From: Pseudomonadota bacterium
GTDB lineage: Bacteria > Pseudomonadota > Alphaproteobacteria > Caulobacterales > Caulobacteraceae
Reading direction: 5' to 3'
Assembly: GCA_018241995.1 (NCBI GenBank)
Contig: JAFECT010000002.1
Coordinates: 248,001 to 312,000 of the forward strand
Length of the DNA stretch: 64,000 bases
The notes under the pieces are model-generated. The model did no database searches. It was not told the DNA's origin and saw only the letters and a program-made list of their open reading frames with translations. Below are positions 16,463-25,084 of this stretch, one piece after another (the stretch's first letter is position 1; every line of letters starts with the position of its first letter). The position numbers and the translations under genes are program-made.

Positions 16463-16750
16463 ATGTCCGACGAAAGCCGGACGGCCGCCGCCGTCGCCTA
16501 TCACCCGCATCGCTTGCCCTTCCTGGCCATGCTCTTCGTCGGCTGCTGGGCCATGGCCCTGGCGTCTGCGCTCTCGGTGGACCGTGAAGGGTTCGGCGTG
16601 CTGGCTGTCGCCGGCGCCTTCGGGGCGGCGGTGTTTCCCTGGATTCTCGGCAGCGCAGGTTATCTGCTCAGCGGCCGGTCCGGGCGCTGGATCGGGCCGG
16701 CCATTTCGGTCGCGGCCTTCCTGACCCTGGGCGTGGTCGAGCACCTCTGA
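16463..16750 (+). CDS. small three-helix membrane protein
   Basis: 95 residues from the ATG at 16463, chosen for its GAGGAG ribosome site; two upstream in-frame starts exist. The N-terminal 20 residues are soluble. Three hydrophobic segments follow (PFLAMLFVGCWAMALASAL, VLAVAGAFGAAVFPWILG, WIGPAISVAAFLTLGVV). No family is recognised. It is divergent from the OmpR-type regulator and may be a target of it, which is only inferred from position. Confidence 0.6.
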   Translation: MSDESRTAAAVAYHPHRLPFLAMLFVGCWAMALASALSVDREGFGVLAVAGAFGAAVFPWILGSAGYLLSGRSGRWIGPAISVAAFLTLGVVEHL

Positions 16751-16754
16751 GGGA

Positions 16755-17990
16755 TCAGCGCTCGCGACGCGCCGTGATCGTCACGTCAACCTCGTCCAGT
16801 CGTGGATTGTCGAGATCGAGCCGGGTCAGGCCGTCGGCCGTGCGGCTGATGCGCGCCGGGACCGAGCTGTTGGTGAGCAGCCAGCCTTTCGGCAGGATCA
16901 CCGCATTGGCGGGGCGGCCGAAGGTGCGGTGGAAGACCAGCTCGTCACCGACCAGCTTGTAGCTCTCGGGGTCGACATAGGTTTCCGACATGCGCAGACG
17001 CGTTGAGCCGCCCTGCGGCACGGCCGGGAAGCGGAACACCACCACCTCGGTCTCGGGCGTGATCGGCGGCAGTTCCTTCGGGTCCAGATGGGCGCCCTTG
17101 ATCGCCTCGCCCTTGAGCTTCTCGGCCGTCAGCACCCGGCCGGTGTCGAGGTCGAGCGCCGAGGGGTCGGACGCCCTGGAGCCCGTGCGCACGACATTGA
17201 CGTAGGCGTCCACGCCGGGCCGGAGCTCGGTGTAGTCGTGGTAGAGTCGGAACGCGTGGGTCTCGGGCGGCTGCAGGAAATAGACGATGTCGCGGGTCTG
17301 GTGCGCCCGCTCGTCCAGCTTTTCGGCCTGGCTGGACGGGCCTGAGCCCAAGGCTCCCCCGACCTTGCGCGCACGCAATACCAGCGGCGCCTCGCCCGGG
17401 CCGATATTGCGGAAGCTGACCTTGATGCGGCCGTCGGCCTCCTGCAGCACCTGGGAGGGGTAGTTGCACTCGGTCAGCGCCCAGCCCTTGGGCAGCACCA
17501 CGGCGTTGCGCTTGATCCCCAATGGCCGGTCGAACACCAGCTCGTCGCCGTCGAGATGATAGCTGCGGGCGTCGGTATAGGTCTTCTCGATCAGGATGCG
17601 CGCGCCGCCGCCGTCGGTCGGTACGGGGCGGGCCAGACGCACGCGGATGTAGTCGACGGAAGCATCGGCGTCCTCCAGCCCCAGGCCGCGCGCATCGGCG
17701 CCGGAAACCTGGTCGAAGATCAACCCCTGGCCGGTGGCGCGGTCGCTGACGTGCTCGTCGGAGGCGGTGCTGCCCTTGCGGATCGGGTTGAAGTACCAAG
17801 TCGCGCCGGGCGTGGTGGCGGTGACCTCGTAGAGGATGTGGAAGGCGCCCGTGCCGGGCTCCAGCAGCTCGTAGCGGGTGTAGGCGTCGGTTTCGGTCTG
17901 GCCGGAGGGGAGGGGCGGAGCCGGCGTTTGCGCGAGGGCTGCGGCTGGCGCGCTCAGGCTCAAGGCCAGCGCCACGATCAGGCAACGCAT
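16755..17990 (-). CDS. secreted protein with an internal duplication, function unknown
   Basis: 411 residues from the ATG at 17990. The signal peptide (LIVALALSLSAPAAALAQ) predicts periplasmic or outer-membrane location. The mature protein contains two similar halves. GDELVFDRPLGIKRNAVVLP followed by KGWALT in the first corresponds to GDELVFHRTFGRPANAVILP plus KGWLLT in the second. Each is preceded by a YxDxxSY segment and followed by ADGxxxxxxxN and a final strand. Each half looks like an all-beta domain. No enzyme motif is seen. It lies 17 bases downstream of a membrane protein gene and is probably co-transcribed with it. Confidence 0.75.
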   Translation of the reverse strand: MRCLIVALALSLSAPAAALAQTPAPPLPSGQTETDAYTRYELLEPGTGAFHILYEVTATTPGATWYFNPIRKGSTASDEHVSDRATGQGLIFDQVSGADARGLGLEDADASVDYIRVRLARPVPTDGGGARILIEKTYTDARSYHLDGDELVFDRPLGIKRNAVVLPKGWALTECNYPSQVLQEADGRIKVSFRNIGPGEAPLVLRARKVGGALGSGPSSQAEKLDERAHQTRDIVYFLQPPETHAFRLYHDYTELRPGVDAYVNVVRTGSRASDPSALDLDTGRVLTAEKLKGEAIKGAHLDPKELPPITPETEVVVFRFPAVPQGGSTRLRMSETYVDPESYKLVGDELVFHRTFGRPANAVILPKGWLLTNSSVPARISRTADGLTRLDLDNPRLDEVDVTITARRER

Positions 17991-18007
17991 GCGGTTCTCC
18001 TCGCGGG

Positions 18008-18466
18008 TCAGGAGGGGGTGGGGCCGGGCGTCGCGATCTCGGCGGCGCGGCGCGCCCTGTCGGCCTGCCAGGCCCCGACCAGCATGCTGGCGAGGACCAG
18101 ATAGCCCAGGAGGTTCAAGAGCGCGATGTAGGTCCAGGTCTCGACCTTGGCGAAGATCGAGACGATGTGGGCCACCGCCACGAGCAGCTGGAAGGCGGTG
18201 GCCGCGACGATCCATCCGCGGACGTCCCGAACCGCCAGCCAGGCGAAGATCGCAAACAGGGCCGTATCGACCACGGCCAAGCCGTACTGCGGCCCCGGCA
18301 GGAAACGGTAGTCCTGGGACAGCCGGCTCAGGACGATCGCGACCAGCATGGCGAAGGCGGCGATACGCTGGGGCTTGTAGCCGCGCCAGATCGAATAGCC
18401 GATGACAAGGATCTCGAAGGCCTTGCCGATCCACATGTAGAGCGGGAAATGCTGCAACGGCGACAC
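18008..18466 (-). CDS. four/five-helix membrane protein of unknown function
   Basis: 152 residues from a GTG (MSPLQHFPLYMWIGK); the ATG ten codons later is an alternative. About five hydrophobic segments (AFEILVIGYSIW, IAAFAMLVAIVLSRL, AVVDTALFAIFAWLAV, WIVAATAFQLLVAVAHIVSI, YIALLNLLGYLVLASMLVGAW) fill the protein. A His in the fourth segment is unusual. The tail is charged then Pro-rich. It lies 17 bases upstream of the secreted duplicated protein, so the two may act together at the envelope. No family is recognised. Confidence 0.65.
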   Translation of the reverse strand: MSPLQHFPLYMWIGKAFEILVIGYSIWRGYKPQRIAAFAMLVAIVLSRLSQDYRFLPGPQYGLAVVDTALFAIFAWLAVRDVRGWIVAATAFQLLVAVAHIVSIFAKVETWTYIALLNLLGYLVLASMLVGAWQADRARRAAEIATPGPTPS

Positions 18467-18542
18467 CCCTCGAAAGAAGTGTCGCCGAGCATGGTCGAAT
18501 TCCAGCTTGGTCGAAAGCGTCGTTTTTCAGCGCAGTCGGATG

Positions 18543-18887
18543 TCAGGCCGCCTGGGCGGGCCGGACCACCTGTAGGCCGGTCGCCACCGTCGGCGGCTTC
18601 TCGTTGCTGTCGCCGGCGCTGATGGTGCGGATGCCAAGCTCAATCTGGCTCTTGTGCAGCTCGTGATGGGTTTCGACGATCTGGCGCCGAGCCTGGGTCA
18701 GCATGGCGACGGTTTCTGCCGCCCGGTCAAAGGCGCCCTGGCCCACCACCGCAGAAATGCGCGCGTCCAGGCGAAAGCGCGGCAAACGGCCGACCAGTGC
18801 GGCGGTAAGGCACAGCGCCTCATCAATCGCGCGTTCCGCGGCCCACAGGTCCTTGGCGACATCGACGGCCAACTCTTGGCGTTTCAT
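18543..18887 (-). CDS. conserved-looking small helical protein
   Basis: 114 residues from an ATG with a GGGGAGAG ribosome site. It is predominantly helical and soluble (VAKDLWAAERAIDEALCLTA, AAETVAMLTQARRQIVETHH), ending in a disordered Pro/Ala tail. Two Cys-free amphipathic helices suggest a small bundle or coiled coil. I do not recognise the family, and nothing in it suggests DNA binding or catalysis. It follows the regulator set 19742-18972 by 84 bases on the same strand. Confidence 0.65.
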   Translation of the reverse strand: MKRQELAVDVAKDLWAAERAIDEALCLTAALVGRLPRFRLDARISAVVGQGAFDRAAETVAMLTQARRQIVETHHELHKSQIELGIRTISAGDSNEKPPTVATGLQVVRPAQAA

Positions 18888-18971
18888 GCAAGACTCTCCC
18901 CTCCGCGTCGATGACGCGGTCCTTTCGCGGCGTCGCCGCCGCGGCCCCTTGTCCAGAATTTTGACCCCCAA

Positions 18972-19742
18972 TCAGCGCAGCAGCGCGAACCAGGTGTCCT
19001 TGAGATGCTGCAACAGCACCATGGCCCCGTACGTGACGCCGATCACGCCGGCGAAGGCCGCCCCGCCCATCAGTGCGACGGTCAGGACGCGCCCCAGCCG
19101 GTGGCCGAGGCCTAGCTCAGGTCCGCCGGTCCCTCTCCAAGCCGCGAGGAGGTCCCCTCGTCCGCGATGAAGCAGGCCAGGCACAGCACCTCCAGAAGCA
19201 CGTGCTCCGGGGGCAGGAAGGTCGACTGCTTGCGCGTGGCCGAAACCAGCGACGGCGCCATTTCGCGCTGCGCCGGACTGGCGGCCAGACGGGTCAGCAG
19301 CAGCTCCAGCTGATCCCAGGTCCAGGCCGGCATGTGCGACGGCTGTTGCAGAGTTTGCGCCGTGCTCGCGGCCGTTTGATCCAACATCTCGGGTCCCTCC
19401 CGTTGCCTGTCCATCAGGCGGGAGGACCGGCGTCTGCGCCATCCCCAGCGCGTAGGGACCCGACGCGTTCGGGGGGGTGTCGGGAAGCGTGCGGCGTTCG
19501 TTCAGCAGGGCTTCGTGGGCCGCCAGCTTCTGGGCGGCGGCGCGACGGGTCGCCACGCCCAGCCGGCGCGAGGCTTCGGCCAGGTGGTCGTCGACGGTGT
19601 ATTTCGACAGGCCCAACCGCCGTCCGATCTCCTTGGAAGAGAGGTGCTGATTGACCAGCATCAGGCACTCGCGCTCGCGCGGCGTCAGCTTCTCGACGCC
19701 TTCGAGGTCGCGCAGGATGTCGGTCATCGACAGCTCAGTCAT
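18972..19742 (-). CDS. LuxR-type HTH protein with C-terminal membrane helix; middle third may be non-coding in this frame
   Basis: 256 codons. Residues about 15-75 form a LuxR/GerE helix-turn-helix (LTPRERECLMLVNQHLSSKE, RRLGLSKYTVDDHLAEASRR), and the last 40 residues hold a membrane helix (VLTVALMGGAAFAGVIGVTY). HTH-plus-TM proteins of this kind occur in Caulobacterales and sphingomonads. Residues about 110-210 read as low-complexity Gly/Ala/Arg sequence, and their third codon positions are only about half G/C, whereas both ends show strong third-position G/C. In that stretch the neighbouring frame (19112-19387) has the coding bias. Its ATG overlaps the XRE stop by 8 bases. Either the middle is a dual-coded linker or the gene has two compensating frameshifts. 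Confidence 0.6.
   Translation of the reverse strand: MTELSMTDILRDLEGVEKLTPRERECLMLVNQHLSSKEIGRRLGLSKYTVDDHLAEASRRLGVATRRAAAQKLAAHEALLNERRTLPDTPPNASGPYALGMAQTPVLPPDGQATGGTRDVGSNGREHGANSATAVAHAGLDLGSAGAAADPSGRQSGAARNGAVAGFGHAQAVDLPAPGARASGGAVPGLLHRGRGDLLAAWRGTGGPELGLGHRLGRVLTVALMGGAAFAGVIGVTYGAMVLLQHLKDTWFALLR
19112..19387 (-). CDS. nested 91-residue ORF inside the LuxR-type gene
   Basis: It is read from the ATG at 19387, which has GGGAGGG seven bases upstream, to a TAG at 19112, one frame off the surrounding gene. The translation has a normal protein-like composition with amphipathic helices: AWTWDQLELLLTRLAAS, FLPPEHVLLEVLCLACFIAD. By hand count about 77 of 91 third positions are G or C, against about 47 of 91 for the enclosing frame. 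I do not recognise the family. It may be a separate coupled gene, or the true middle part of a frameshifted regulator. Confidence 0.5.
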   Translation of the reverse strand: MLDQTAASTAQTLQQPSHMPAWTWDQLELLLTRLAASPAQREMAPSLVSATRKQSTFLPPEHVLLEVLCLACFIADEGTSSRLGEGPADLS

Positions 19743-20271
19743 CGTCGATATCCGCGAGCGTGCGCACCAGTTCCAGAACCCGCCGCCGCAGCGAGGGGCG
19801 CAGGCGGGGGAAACGGCGCACGATGTCGAAGCCTTCCGGCGTCATCAGGAAGGCGTTGACCGAGCGCTCGAGCTCGGCAGGGCCAGAGTCCTCCCAGGAC
19901 TCCTGCGCCGCACCCTGGAAGAACCACGCCACCGGAACCTTCAGGCGCTGGGCGATCTGATGCAGGCGCGAGGCGCTGATGCGGTTGGAGCCGCGCTCGT
20001 ATTTCTGCACCTGCTGGAACGTCACGCCCAGGGACTCCGCCAGCTGTTCCTGGCTCAGCCCCTGCTCCTTGCGGCGCATGCGGACGCGCGCGCCCACATG
20101 GGTGTCGATGACATGCGGCGCGTCGGCGTCGCTCAGGGTTTCGACTTCCGCCACGGACCGGGCCTCCTGGCCGCCGACCGAAAAAGGGCGCTGATCGCCC
20201 GTTTTGAGCGTAACCCCACGCGTTTCAATCTGGCTAGGGCCAAAAAAGCGCAGGTCCAGGGGTAAATTCAT
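19735..20271 (-). CDS. XRE-family helix-turn-helix regulator
   Basis: 178 residues from the ATG that overlaps the upstream membrane protein stop by 4 bases. The first about 45 residues are not conserved-looking, and a shorter protein starting later is possible. The HTH covers VGARVRMRRKEQGLSQEQLA and ESLGVTFQQVQKYERG, with SNRISASRLHQIAQRLKVPV forming the last helices. This is the common alphaproteobacterial subtype acting on stress, motility or surface genes. The C-terminal half is helical (PEGFDIVRRFPRLRPSLRRR). It sits between an envelope-glycosylation gene and a second regulator, all with overlapping ends, so it is probably produced in fixed proportion to them. Confidence 0.88.
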   Translation of the reverse strand: MNLPLDLRFFGPSQIETRGVTLKTGDQRPFSVGGQEARSVAEVETLSDADAPHVIDTHVGARVRMRRKEQGLSQEQLAESLGVTFQQVQKYERGSNRISASRLHQIAQRLKVPVAWFFQGAAQESWEDSGPAELERSVNAFLMTPEGFDIVRRFPRLRPSLRRRVLELVRTLADIDDD

Positions 20272-22268
20272 GCCACGGTTTCGGGCGCGGCGCGCCGGAA
20301 GGCGAACCGTTTTGACCCCGCGTAGGTGACGCAAAGGCCGGCCGCCGACCCGAAGGCCAGCGGGATCAGAAGGTGCGCCTTGAGCGCCGGGACGAGCCAT
20401 ATCGCCACTTCGTAGACACCGACATTGAGGATTCCGCCGGCTACCTGCACTGCCACGTAGATCATGGCCTGCTTCAGCGGCGCGTGATGGTGATCATGCC
20501 GGAAGGTGAAACTGCGATTGAGCAGCCAGGTGCAGACGACCGCCAGCGAGAACGAGAGCAGCCTCCCGGTGAAGGCATTCATGCCCAGGATCGAGATGGC
20601 GCCCTGCAGCAGCAGGCGGTCGATGGCGAAACCGGCGAAGCCGACCAGGCCGAAGCGCAGCATCGACGGCTCGAACCGCTTCAGGCCCCACCGGATCGGG
20701 GGGAGCGCCAGCACCGGCGCGATGAGGCGTGAGAGCCACGCCGGCATGCCCAGCTCGTCCGACGTGCGCTCCGGCAGAGCTCCGGCCAGGGCGCAGGCGG
20801 CTGCAGCGGTGATCAGCCAGGCCACGCGTGCGCCGTAGCGCGGGAAGGGCCCCGACAGCGCGCCGCAGATCAGGGCGTTGGCGATGAAGGCGATCAGCAC
20901 CAGCGCCGCGAGCGTGATCGAAAGCGTCGTCCGGTCCTCCAGCGAAAACCGCCGCGCCGCCATCCAGCGGCGGCCGTCGGGCAGGGCCAGGCGGCCGAAC
21001 AGGGCGAGCACCGCGACGATGCAGAGGCCACTGTGCAGCCACCAGGACTGGGTGCTGGAGATGCGCGGCTTGCACCCGTGGTGGTCCGGCCCGCAGCCGT
21101 GGTCGTGGTCGATCAGCCACGGCAGGTTGGTGGTCTTCCAGTAGGGGTTGGCCAGGTAGTAGTGCGGGTCGAGCAGGGGGTCGTCGACGAAGACCTCGAT
21201 CAGCTGCTTGCCCCAGTTCATCAGCGATGCGCGCAGAACGCCCCAGGGATCGTAGGCGAGCACCTTCAGTACGAAGGGCATCTCCTGTTTTTCCAGCAGC
21301 GTGCGCTGGGCGTAGTTGCCCATGTTGAACACGCCCTCGGTCGGGCGGTCGGACCACATCATGCGGTCACTGTTGTTCAGGGGCAGGTTCTTGAACTTGC
21401 AGAGTTCCCACTGCGCGCCTTGCGCGCACGAGGCGCGCAGATAGTCGCGCCCGGGTCCGTCGGCGATCAGGCGCATGGCCAGGAACGGCGGGCGCCCCGG
21501 CGTGTCGCCCGTCTTGTACTCCACCGCCTTCCAGTAGAGCCCGTTGATCGCCGCGGCGGCGACGATGCCGCCCAGGATGGTCGCGGCGGCGAAGCCCATC
21601 TCCCGGCGCGGCGCCTTCATGAACCAGCCGGCCAGGAGGCCCGAGGCCAGGACGGCGATGGCGATCAGGCTGTGCGAGCCGTGGATGATGGCGGCGAAAC
21701 TGATCAGCAGGCCCAGGCCGACCCGTTCCCACACGTTCAAGCGGCCCCAGCCGAGCGTCAGTAACGCCGCGGCGATGGCCGAGCAGCCGGCGAAGATGTC
21801 CGGCATGGCGAAGTCGGCGAAGAAGGGCAGGGTCGAGCCGAAGGCTGTGGCCGCCTGCACGGCGTAGGCGCTCCACAGCGGCGCGCGCGGCGCCATGATC
21901 CGCCACAGCAGCCAGATCACCCAGGCCGAGATCAGCGCCTGGATCGCCGTGGTCAGCCACAGGGTGCCGATGCGCTGGCTGACGTAGAGGAACAGGCCGT
22001 AGATCGGCGAGCGCGCCTTCATCACCGGATGCGACATGTGCTCGTCCGCCACGATCTGCTTGGCGTCGGCGATCTCGTCGGGATCGGTGGGGGGCTTGGG
22101 CCGCGCCTTCAGGTGAAGGGCGTAGCCGATCTCATAGGCGGCGTTCTTGCCGTGGGCGAAGTAGTCGTCGGTGTCGGGGAACACCACCGGCCGCCCGACC
22201 GCCAGCACCACGGCGAGGATCATCAAGGTCCCCGCCAGGACCGGCAGGAAGGACAGCCAGCGACGCAT
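20268..22268 (-). CDS. large membrane protein with C-terminal GtrA-like domain
   Basis: 666 residues with about 13 to 15 membrane helices. The first about 520 residues have a GT-C-like pattern: helix 1, then a periplasmic loop with an acidic pair in VVFPDTDDYFAHG, then alternating helices. They include a large periplasmic part with HDHGCGPDHHGCK near residue 390. The last about 125 residues match GtrA (LRFGLVGFAGFAIDRLLLQG, LLNRSFTFR, GLCVTYAGSKRFAF), a four-helix flippase-type protein for lipid-linked sugars. The upstream gene, 18 bases away, is a dolichyl-phosphate-mannose-synthase-like GT2. Together they look like a system that makes a polyprenyl-phosphate sugar, flips it and transfers it in the periplasm, with flippase and transferase fused. 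Confidence 0.8.
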   Translation of the reverse strand: MRRWLSFLPVLAGTLMILAVVLAVGRPVVFPDTDDYFAHGKNAAYEIGYALHLKARPKPPTDPDEIADAKQIVADEHMSHPVMKARSPIYGLFLYVSQRIGTLWLTTAIQALISAWVIWLLWRIMAPRAPLWSAYAVQAATAFGSTLPFFADFAMPDIFAGCSAIAAALLTLGWGRLNVWERVGLGLLISFAAIIHGSHSLIAIAVLASGLLAGWFMKAPRREMGFAAATILGGIVAAAAINGLYWKAVEYKTGDTPGRPPFLAMRLIADGPGRDYLRASCAQGAQWELCKFKNLPLNNSDRMMWSDRPTEGVFNMGNYAQRTLLEKQEMPFVLKVLAYDPWGVLRASLMNWGKQLIEVFVDDPLLDPHYYLANPYWKTTNLPWLIDHDHGCGPDHHGCKPRISSTQSWWLHSGLCIVAVLALFGRLALPDGRRWMAARRFSLEDRTTLSITLAALVLIAFIANALICGALSGPFPRYGARVAWLITAAAACALAGALPERTSDELGMPAWLSRLIAPVLALPPIRWGLKRFEPSMLRFGLVGFAGFAIDRLLLQGAISILGMNAFTGRLLSFSLAVVCTWLLNRSFTFRHDHHHAPLKQAMIYVAVQVAGGILNVGVYEVAIWLVPALKAHLLIPLAFGSAAGLCVTYAGSKRFAFRRAAPETVA

Positions 22269-22286
22269 GTGAAGGTCTATGCGCGA

Positions 22287-23510
22287 TCAGCGCCTGAGCG
22301 TGAAGACCGAAGCCAGGAAACCCGACGCCGCAAGTTGGATCGAGGTCGCGACCGCCGTCAGGCTCAGCACCAGAATGCGCATGGTGTCGTTGTAGAGGAT
22401 CGGGCCGAAGCCGGTCTGGGCCCAGGTGGCCACGGCCCACACCGCGCCCGCGGCCCCGGCCACGAACAGGACGCCCGCCGCGCGCAGCACCACTTCCAGG
22501 CTCAGGCCCATCAGGAAGGAGCGGAAGCTGGAAGCGGGCGGCAGCACGCCCTCGATCATCGCGTAGCGGCGCGCCAGCGAGCCGAACATGACCAGCTGCA
22601 CCCCCATCAGGATGGCGAAGCAGGCCGCGACCAGGGTGTGGATGTCGAGCTGCACGGTCGGCGTGATCTGCACTGCGCCCGGCGCCAGGAAGGCCGCGCC
22701 CACGAGGCCGATCGCGATCAGGGCCAGGCCCGGATAGATGAACAGGAACTTGGGGCTGTGCAGCAGCAGGAAGCGCAGGTGGCGCCAGCCGTCGCGCCAG
22801 GTCTTCAGGTGCGGCGGACGCGAGCGGCCGTCGGGCTTCAGCGTGGTCGGGGTCTCTTCGATCTTCAGCTTCTGCAGCTGAGCCTTCACCACCATCTCGG
22901 AGGCGAACTCCATGCCAGGGCTCTTCAGGCCCAGGTTCTGGATCGACTCGCGGGAGAAGCCGCGCAGGCCACAGTGGAAGTCGCCCACCGGAATCTTGAA
23001 GAACAGCCGGCCCAGGAACGACAGCACCGGATTGCCCAGGTACTTGTGCAGGAACGGCATGGCGCCCTTGGCGATGCCGCCTTTGAAGCGGTTGCCCATG
23101 ACCAGGTCGGCGCCGCCGCGCAGGCGCTCGACCATGCCTTCCAGGTTCTCGAAGTCGTAGCTGTCGTCCGCGTCGCCCATGATGACGAAGCGGCCGCGCG
23201 CCGAGGCGATGCCGCCGATCAGGGCCGCGCCATAACCCTTCTCACGCACGCCGACCACGCGGGCGCCCAGCGCCTCGGCCATGGCCTGCGAGCCGTCGGT
23301 CGAGCCGTTGTCGGCGATCAGCACCTCGCCCTTGATGCCCGTGCGCTCCAGGAAGCCGCGCGCCTTCTTCACGCACACCTCGATGGTCTCCGCCTCGTTC
23401 AGACATGGCATCAGGATGGTCAGTTCCAGCGGCGAAGCGTCGTTGGCGGCGGGCGTGGCCCGGCGCGCGGTGCGGCTGGTGGCCTGGGCGCGTTGCGCGG
23501 CAGCGGTCAT
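22287..23510 (-). CDS. family 2 glycosyltransferase, polyprenyl-phosphate mannose/glucose synthase-like
   Basis: 407 residues from the ATG at 23510. The N-terminal GT-A domain (LELTILMPCLNEAETIEVCV, LIADNGSTDGSQ, IMGDADDSYDFENL) has the DxD-type motif and the D-N-GS-TDGS motif of GT2. GYGAALIGGIASARG and DFHCGLRGFSRESI are typical of dolichol-phosphate-mannosyltransferase homologues such as GtrB. The C-terminal about 150 residues carry four membrane helices. It should transfer a sugar from a nucleotide donor to a polyprenyl phosphate at the inner membrane. It heads the coupled minus-strand set that ends with the two regulators. Confidence 0.9.
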   Translation of the reverse strand: MTAAAQRAQATSRTARRATPAANDASPLELTILMPCLNEAETIEVCVKKARGFLERTGIKGEVLIADNGSTDGSQAMAEALGARVVGVREKGYGAALIGGIASARGRFVIMGDADDSYDFENLEGMVERLRGGADLVMGNRFKGGIAKGAMPFLHKYLGNPVLSFLGRLFFKIPVGDFHCGLRGFSRESIQNLGLKSPGMEFASEMVVKAQLQKLKIEETPTTLKPDGRSRPPHLKTWRDGWRHLRFLLLHSPKFLFIYPGLALIAIGLVGAAFLAPGAVQITPTVQLDIHTLVAACFAILMGVQLVMFGSLARRYAMIEGVLPPASSFRSFLMGLSLEVVLRAAGVLFVAGAAGAVWAVATWAQTGFGPILYNDTMRILVLSLTAVATSIQLAASGFLASVFTLRR

Positions 23511-23608
23511 CGGTGTCCTCGTGGCAGGCGCCGGAAGCCCCGGCGATGTCCCCCAAGCGCCGCCCTTTACCTTCACGAGCCCGTGAACGCCAGTGCGCGG
23601 ATGTCGCG

Positions 23609-25018
23609 TCAGTCTGCGAGCTTCGTCCGAACCCGTTCCAGGACCTCGGCCGCGAAGGTCGAAAGCGTATCGTCGCGGGCGCCCATGATCACGATGCGGT
23701 CGCCGGATCGCGCAGCCTCGACCAGGGCGTCGCCGCAGGCCGCGCGGTCGGGCAGGGCGCGGGCGTCGCGGCCCCGCGCGCGGATGTCGGCCGCCACGTC
23801 CTGGCTGCCCACCGTCCGCTCCACCGTGCCGCCGTAGTAGACGGGCTCGGGCATGACCAGCAGGTCCTCAGGCTCAAGGCCCGTGGCAAAGGCCTCGACG
23901 AAACCCGCCCGCATGGTCCGCAGCGGCCCGTAGCCGTGGGGCTGGAACATGGCCAGGATTCGCCCCGGGAAGGCGTGCAGGGTCGAGAGCGTGGCGCCCA
24001 GCTTGTCCGGATTGTGCGCGAAGTCGTCGATCACGGTGACGCCGTGGGCGGTCCCCACCACCTCCAGCCGGCGCCGGATACCCGAGAAGCCTTCCAGCGC
24101 CTTGGCCGCCTCAGCGAGCTCGACGCCCGTCGCGGTGACGGCGGCCAGGGCGGCCAGGGCGTTGGCGACGTTATGCCGGCCGGGCACGCCCAGGCTCACG
24201 CGGACGCGCGCGCCGTCCTTGGCCACGGTTTCGAAATCGACACCTGCGTGACTCAGGCTGATGGCCTCGGCATGCAGGTCGGCGGCGGCCTCGGACAGGC
24301 TGAAGCTGACCACGGCCTTCGCCGGCAGGGCTGCGGCCAGGGCGCGGGTCTCGCCGTTGTCGAGGTTCAGCACCGCCTTTCGGCCCTTGGCGGCGAAGTC
24401 GCGGAACAGCACCCGCAGCTCCTCCATCGACTTGTGGTCCTCGGCGATGTTGTTGATCGCCGCGATATCGGGGCTGTAGCGGGCGATCGAGCCGTCGCTC
24501 TCGTCGACCTCGGCTACGAAGACCTCGGGCGAGCCGACCAGGGCGCTGGCGAAGGGCGTGTCGTCGGTCACGAAGTTCTTCATCACCGCCCCGTTCATCA
24601 CCGTGGGCCGGCGCTCCAGGCGATGCAGCATCCAGGCGATCATGCCGGTGGTGGTGGACTTGCCGCTCGTGCCCGCCACGCCGATGCGCAAGGTCGAGGC
24701 GGCGTTGAACAGCTGGGCCAGCAGTTCGGCCCGCACCATGGTCCGGGCTCCGGCCTTGCGCGCGGCGATCACGTCAGGGACGGTCTCCTCCACCGCGGTC
24801 GAGCAGACCAGGATCTGGTCCGCCCGCGTGACGCCCGAGCCGTCCTGTGCGTGCAGGGTCACGCCCTGGCCGGCGAGAAAGGCGAACTTTTCGGGCGTGC
24901 GGCCCTGGTCCCGGGAGCGGTCGGAGCCCTCGACGGCCGCGCCGCGCGCCTTGACGATGAGGGCCAGGGGCAGCATGCCGCTGCCGCCGATGCCGCAGAA
25001 GAAGTAAGCGTCGCTCAT
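23609..25018 (-). CDS. mpl: Mpl-like Mur ligase (UDP-MurNAc : tripeptide ligase family)
   Basis: 469 residues. A Rossmann start [16 protein letters not shown] matches the MurC/Mpl branch. The ATP loop is [13 protein letters not shown] (residues 114-126), followed by [20 protein letters not shown] and the family NNIAEDHK. The C-terminal domain has [17 protein letters not shown] where MurC has DDYGHHP, and ends in [10 protein letters not shown]. Mpl recycles the murein tripeptide by attaching it to UDP-MurNAc. It could also be a divergent MurC paralogue acting on a different substrate. It is divergent, 66 bases apart, from an LD-carboxypeptidase of the same recycling route. Confidence 0.82.
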   Translation of the reverse strand: MSDAYFFCGIGGSGMLPLALIVKARGAAVEGSDRSRDQGRTPEKFAFLAGQGVTLHAQDGSGVTRADQILVCSTAVEETVPDVIAARKAGARTMVRAELLAQLFNAASTLRIGVAGTSGKSTTTGMIAWMLHRLERRPTVMNGAVMKNFVTDDTPFASALVGSPEVFVAEVDESDGSIARYSPDIAAINNIAEDHKSMEELRVLFRDFAAKGRKAVLNLDNGETRALAAALPAKAVVSFSLSEAAADLHAEAISLSHAGVDFETVAKDGARVRVSLGVPGRHNVANALAALAAVTATGVELAEAAKALEGFSGIRRRLEVVGTAHGVTVIDDFAHNPDKLGATLSTLHAFPGRILAMFQPHGYGPLRTMRAGFVEAFATGLEPEDLLVMPEPVYYGGTVERTVGSQDVAADIRARGRDARALPDRAACGDALVEAARSGDRIVIMGARDDTLSTFAAEVLERVRTKLAD

Positions 25019-25084
25019 GCGGCGGGTTTACGGGGCGGCTGCGTCTCTGACAAACAAAGACACTGTCGCAGGGGGGATCCCGCC

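Noticed and set aside
19471..19477. Run of seven G as the site of a frameshift in the LuxR-type gene
   Set aside because: Third-position G/C bias stays in the same frame on both sides of the run up to about 19415, so no shift occurs here.
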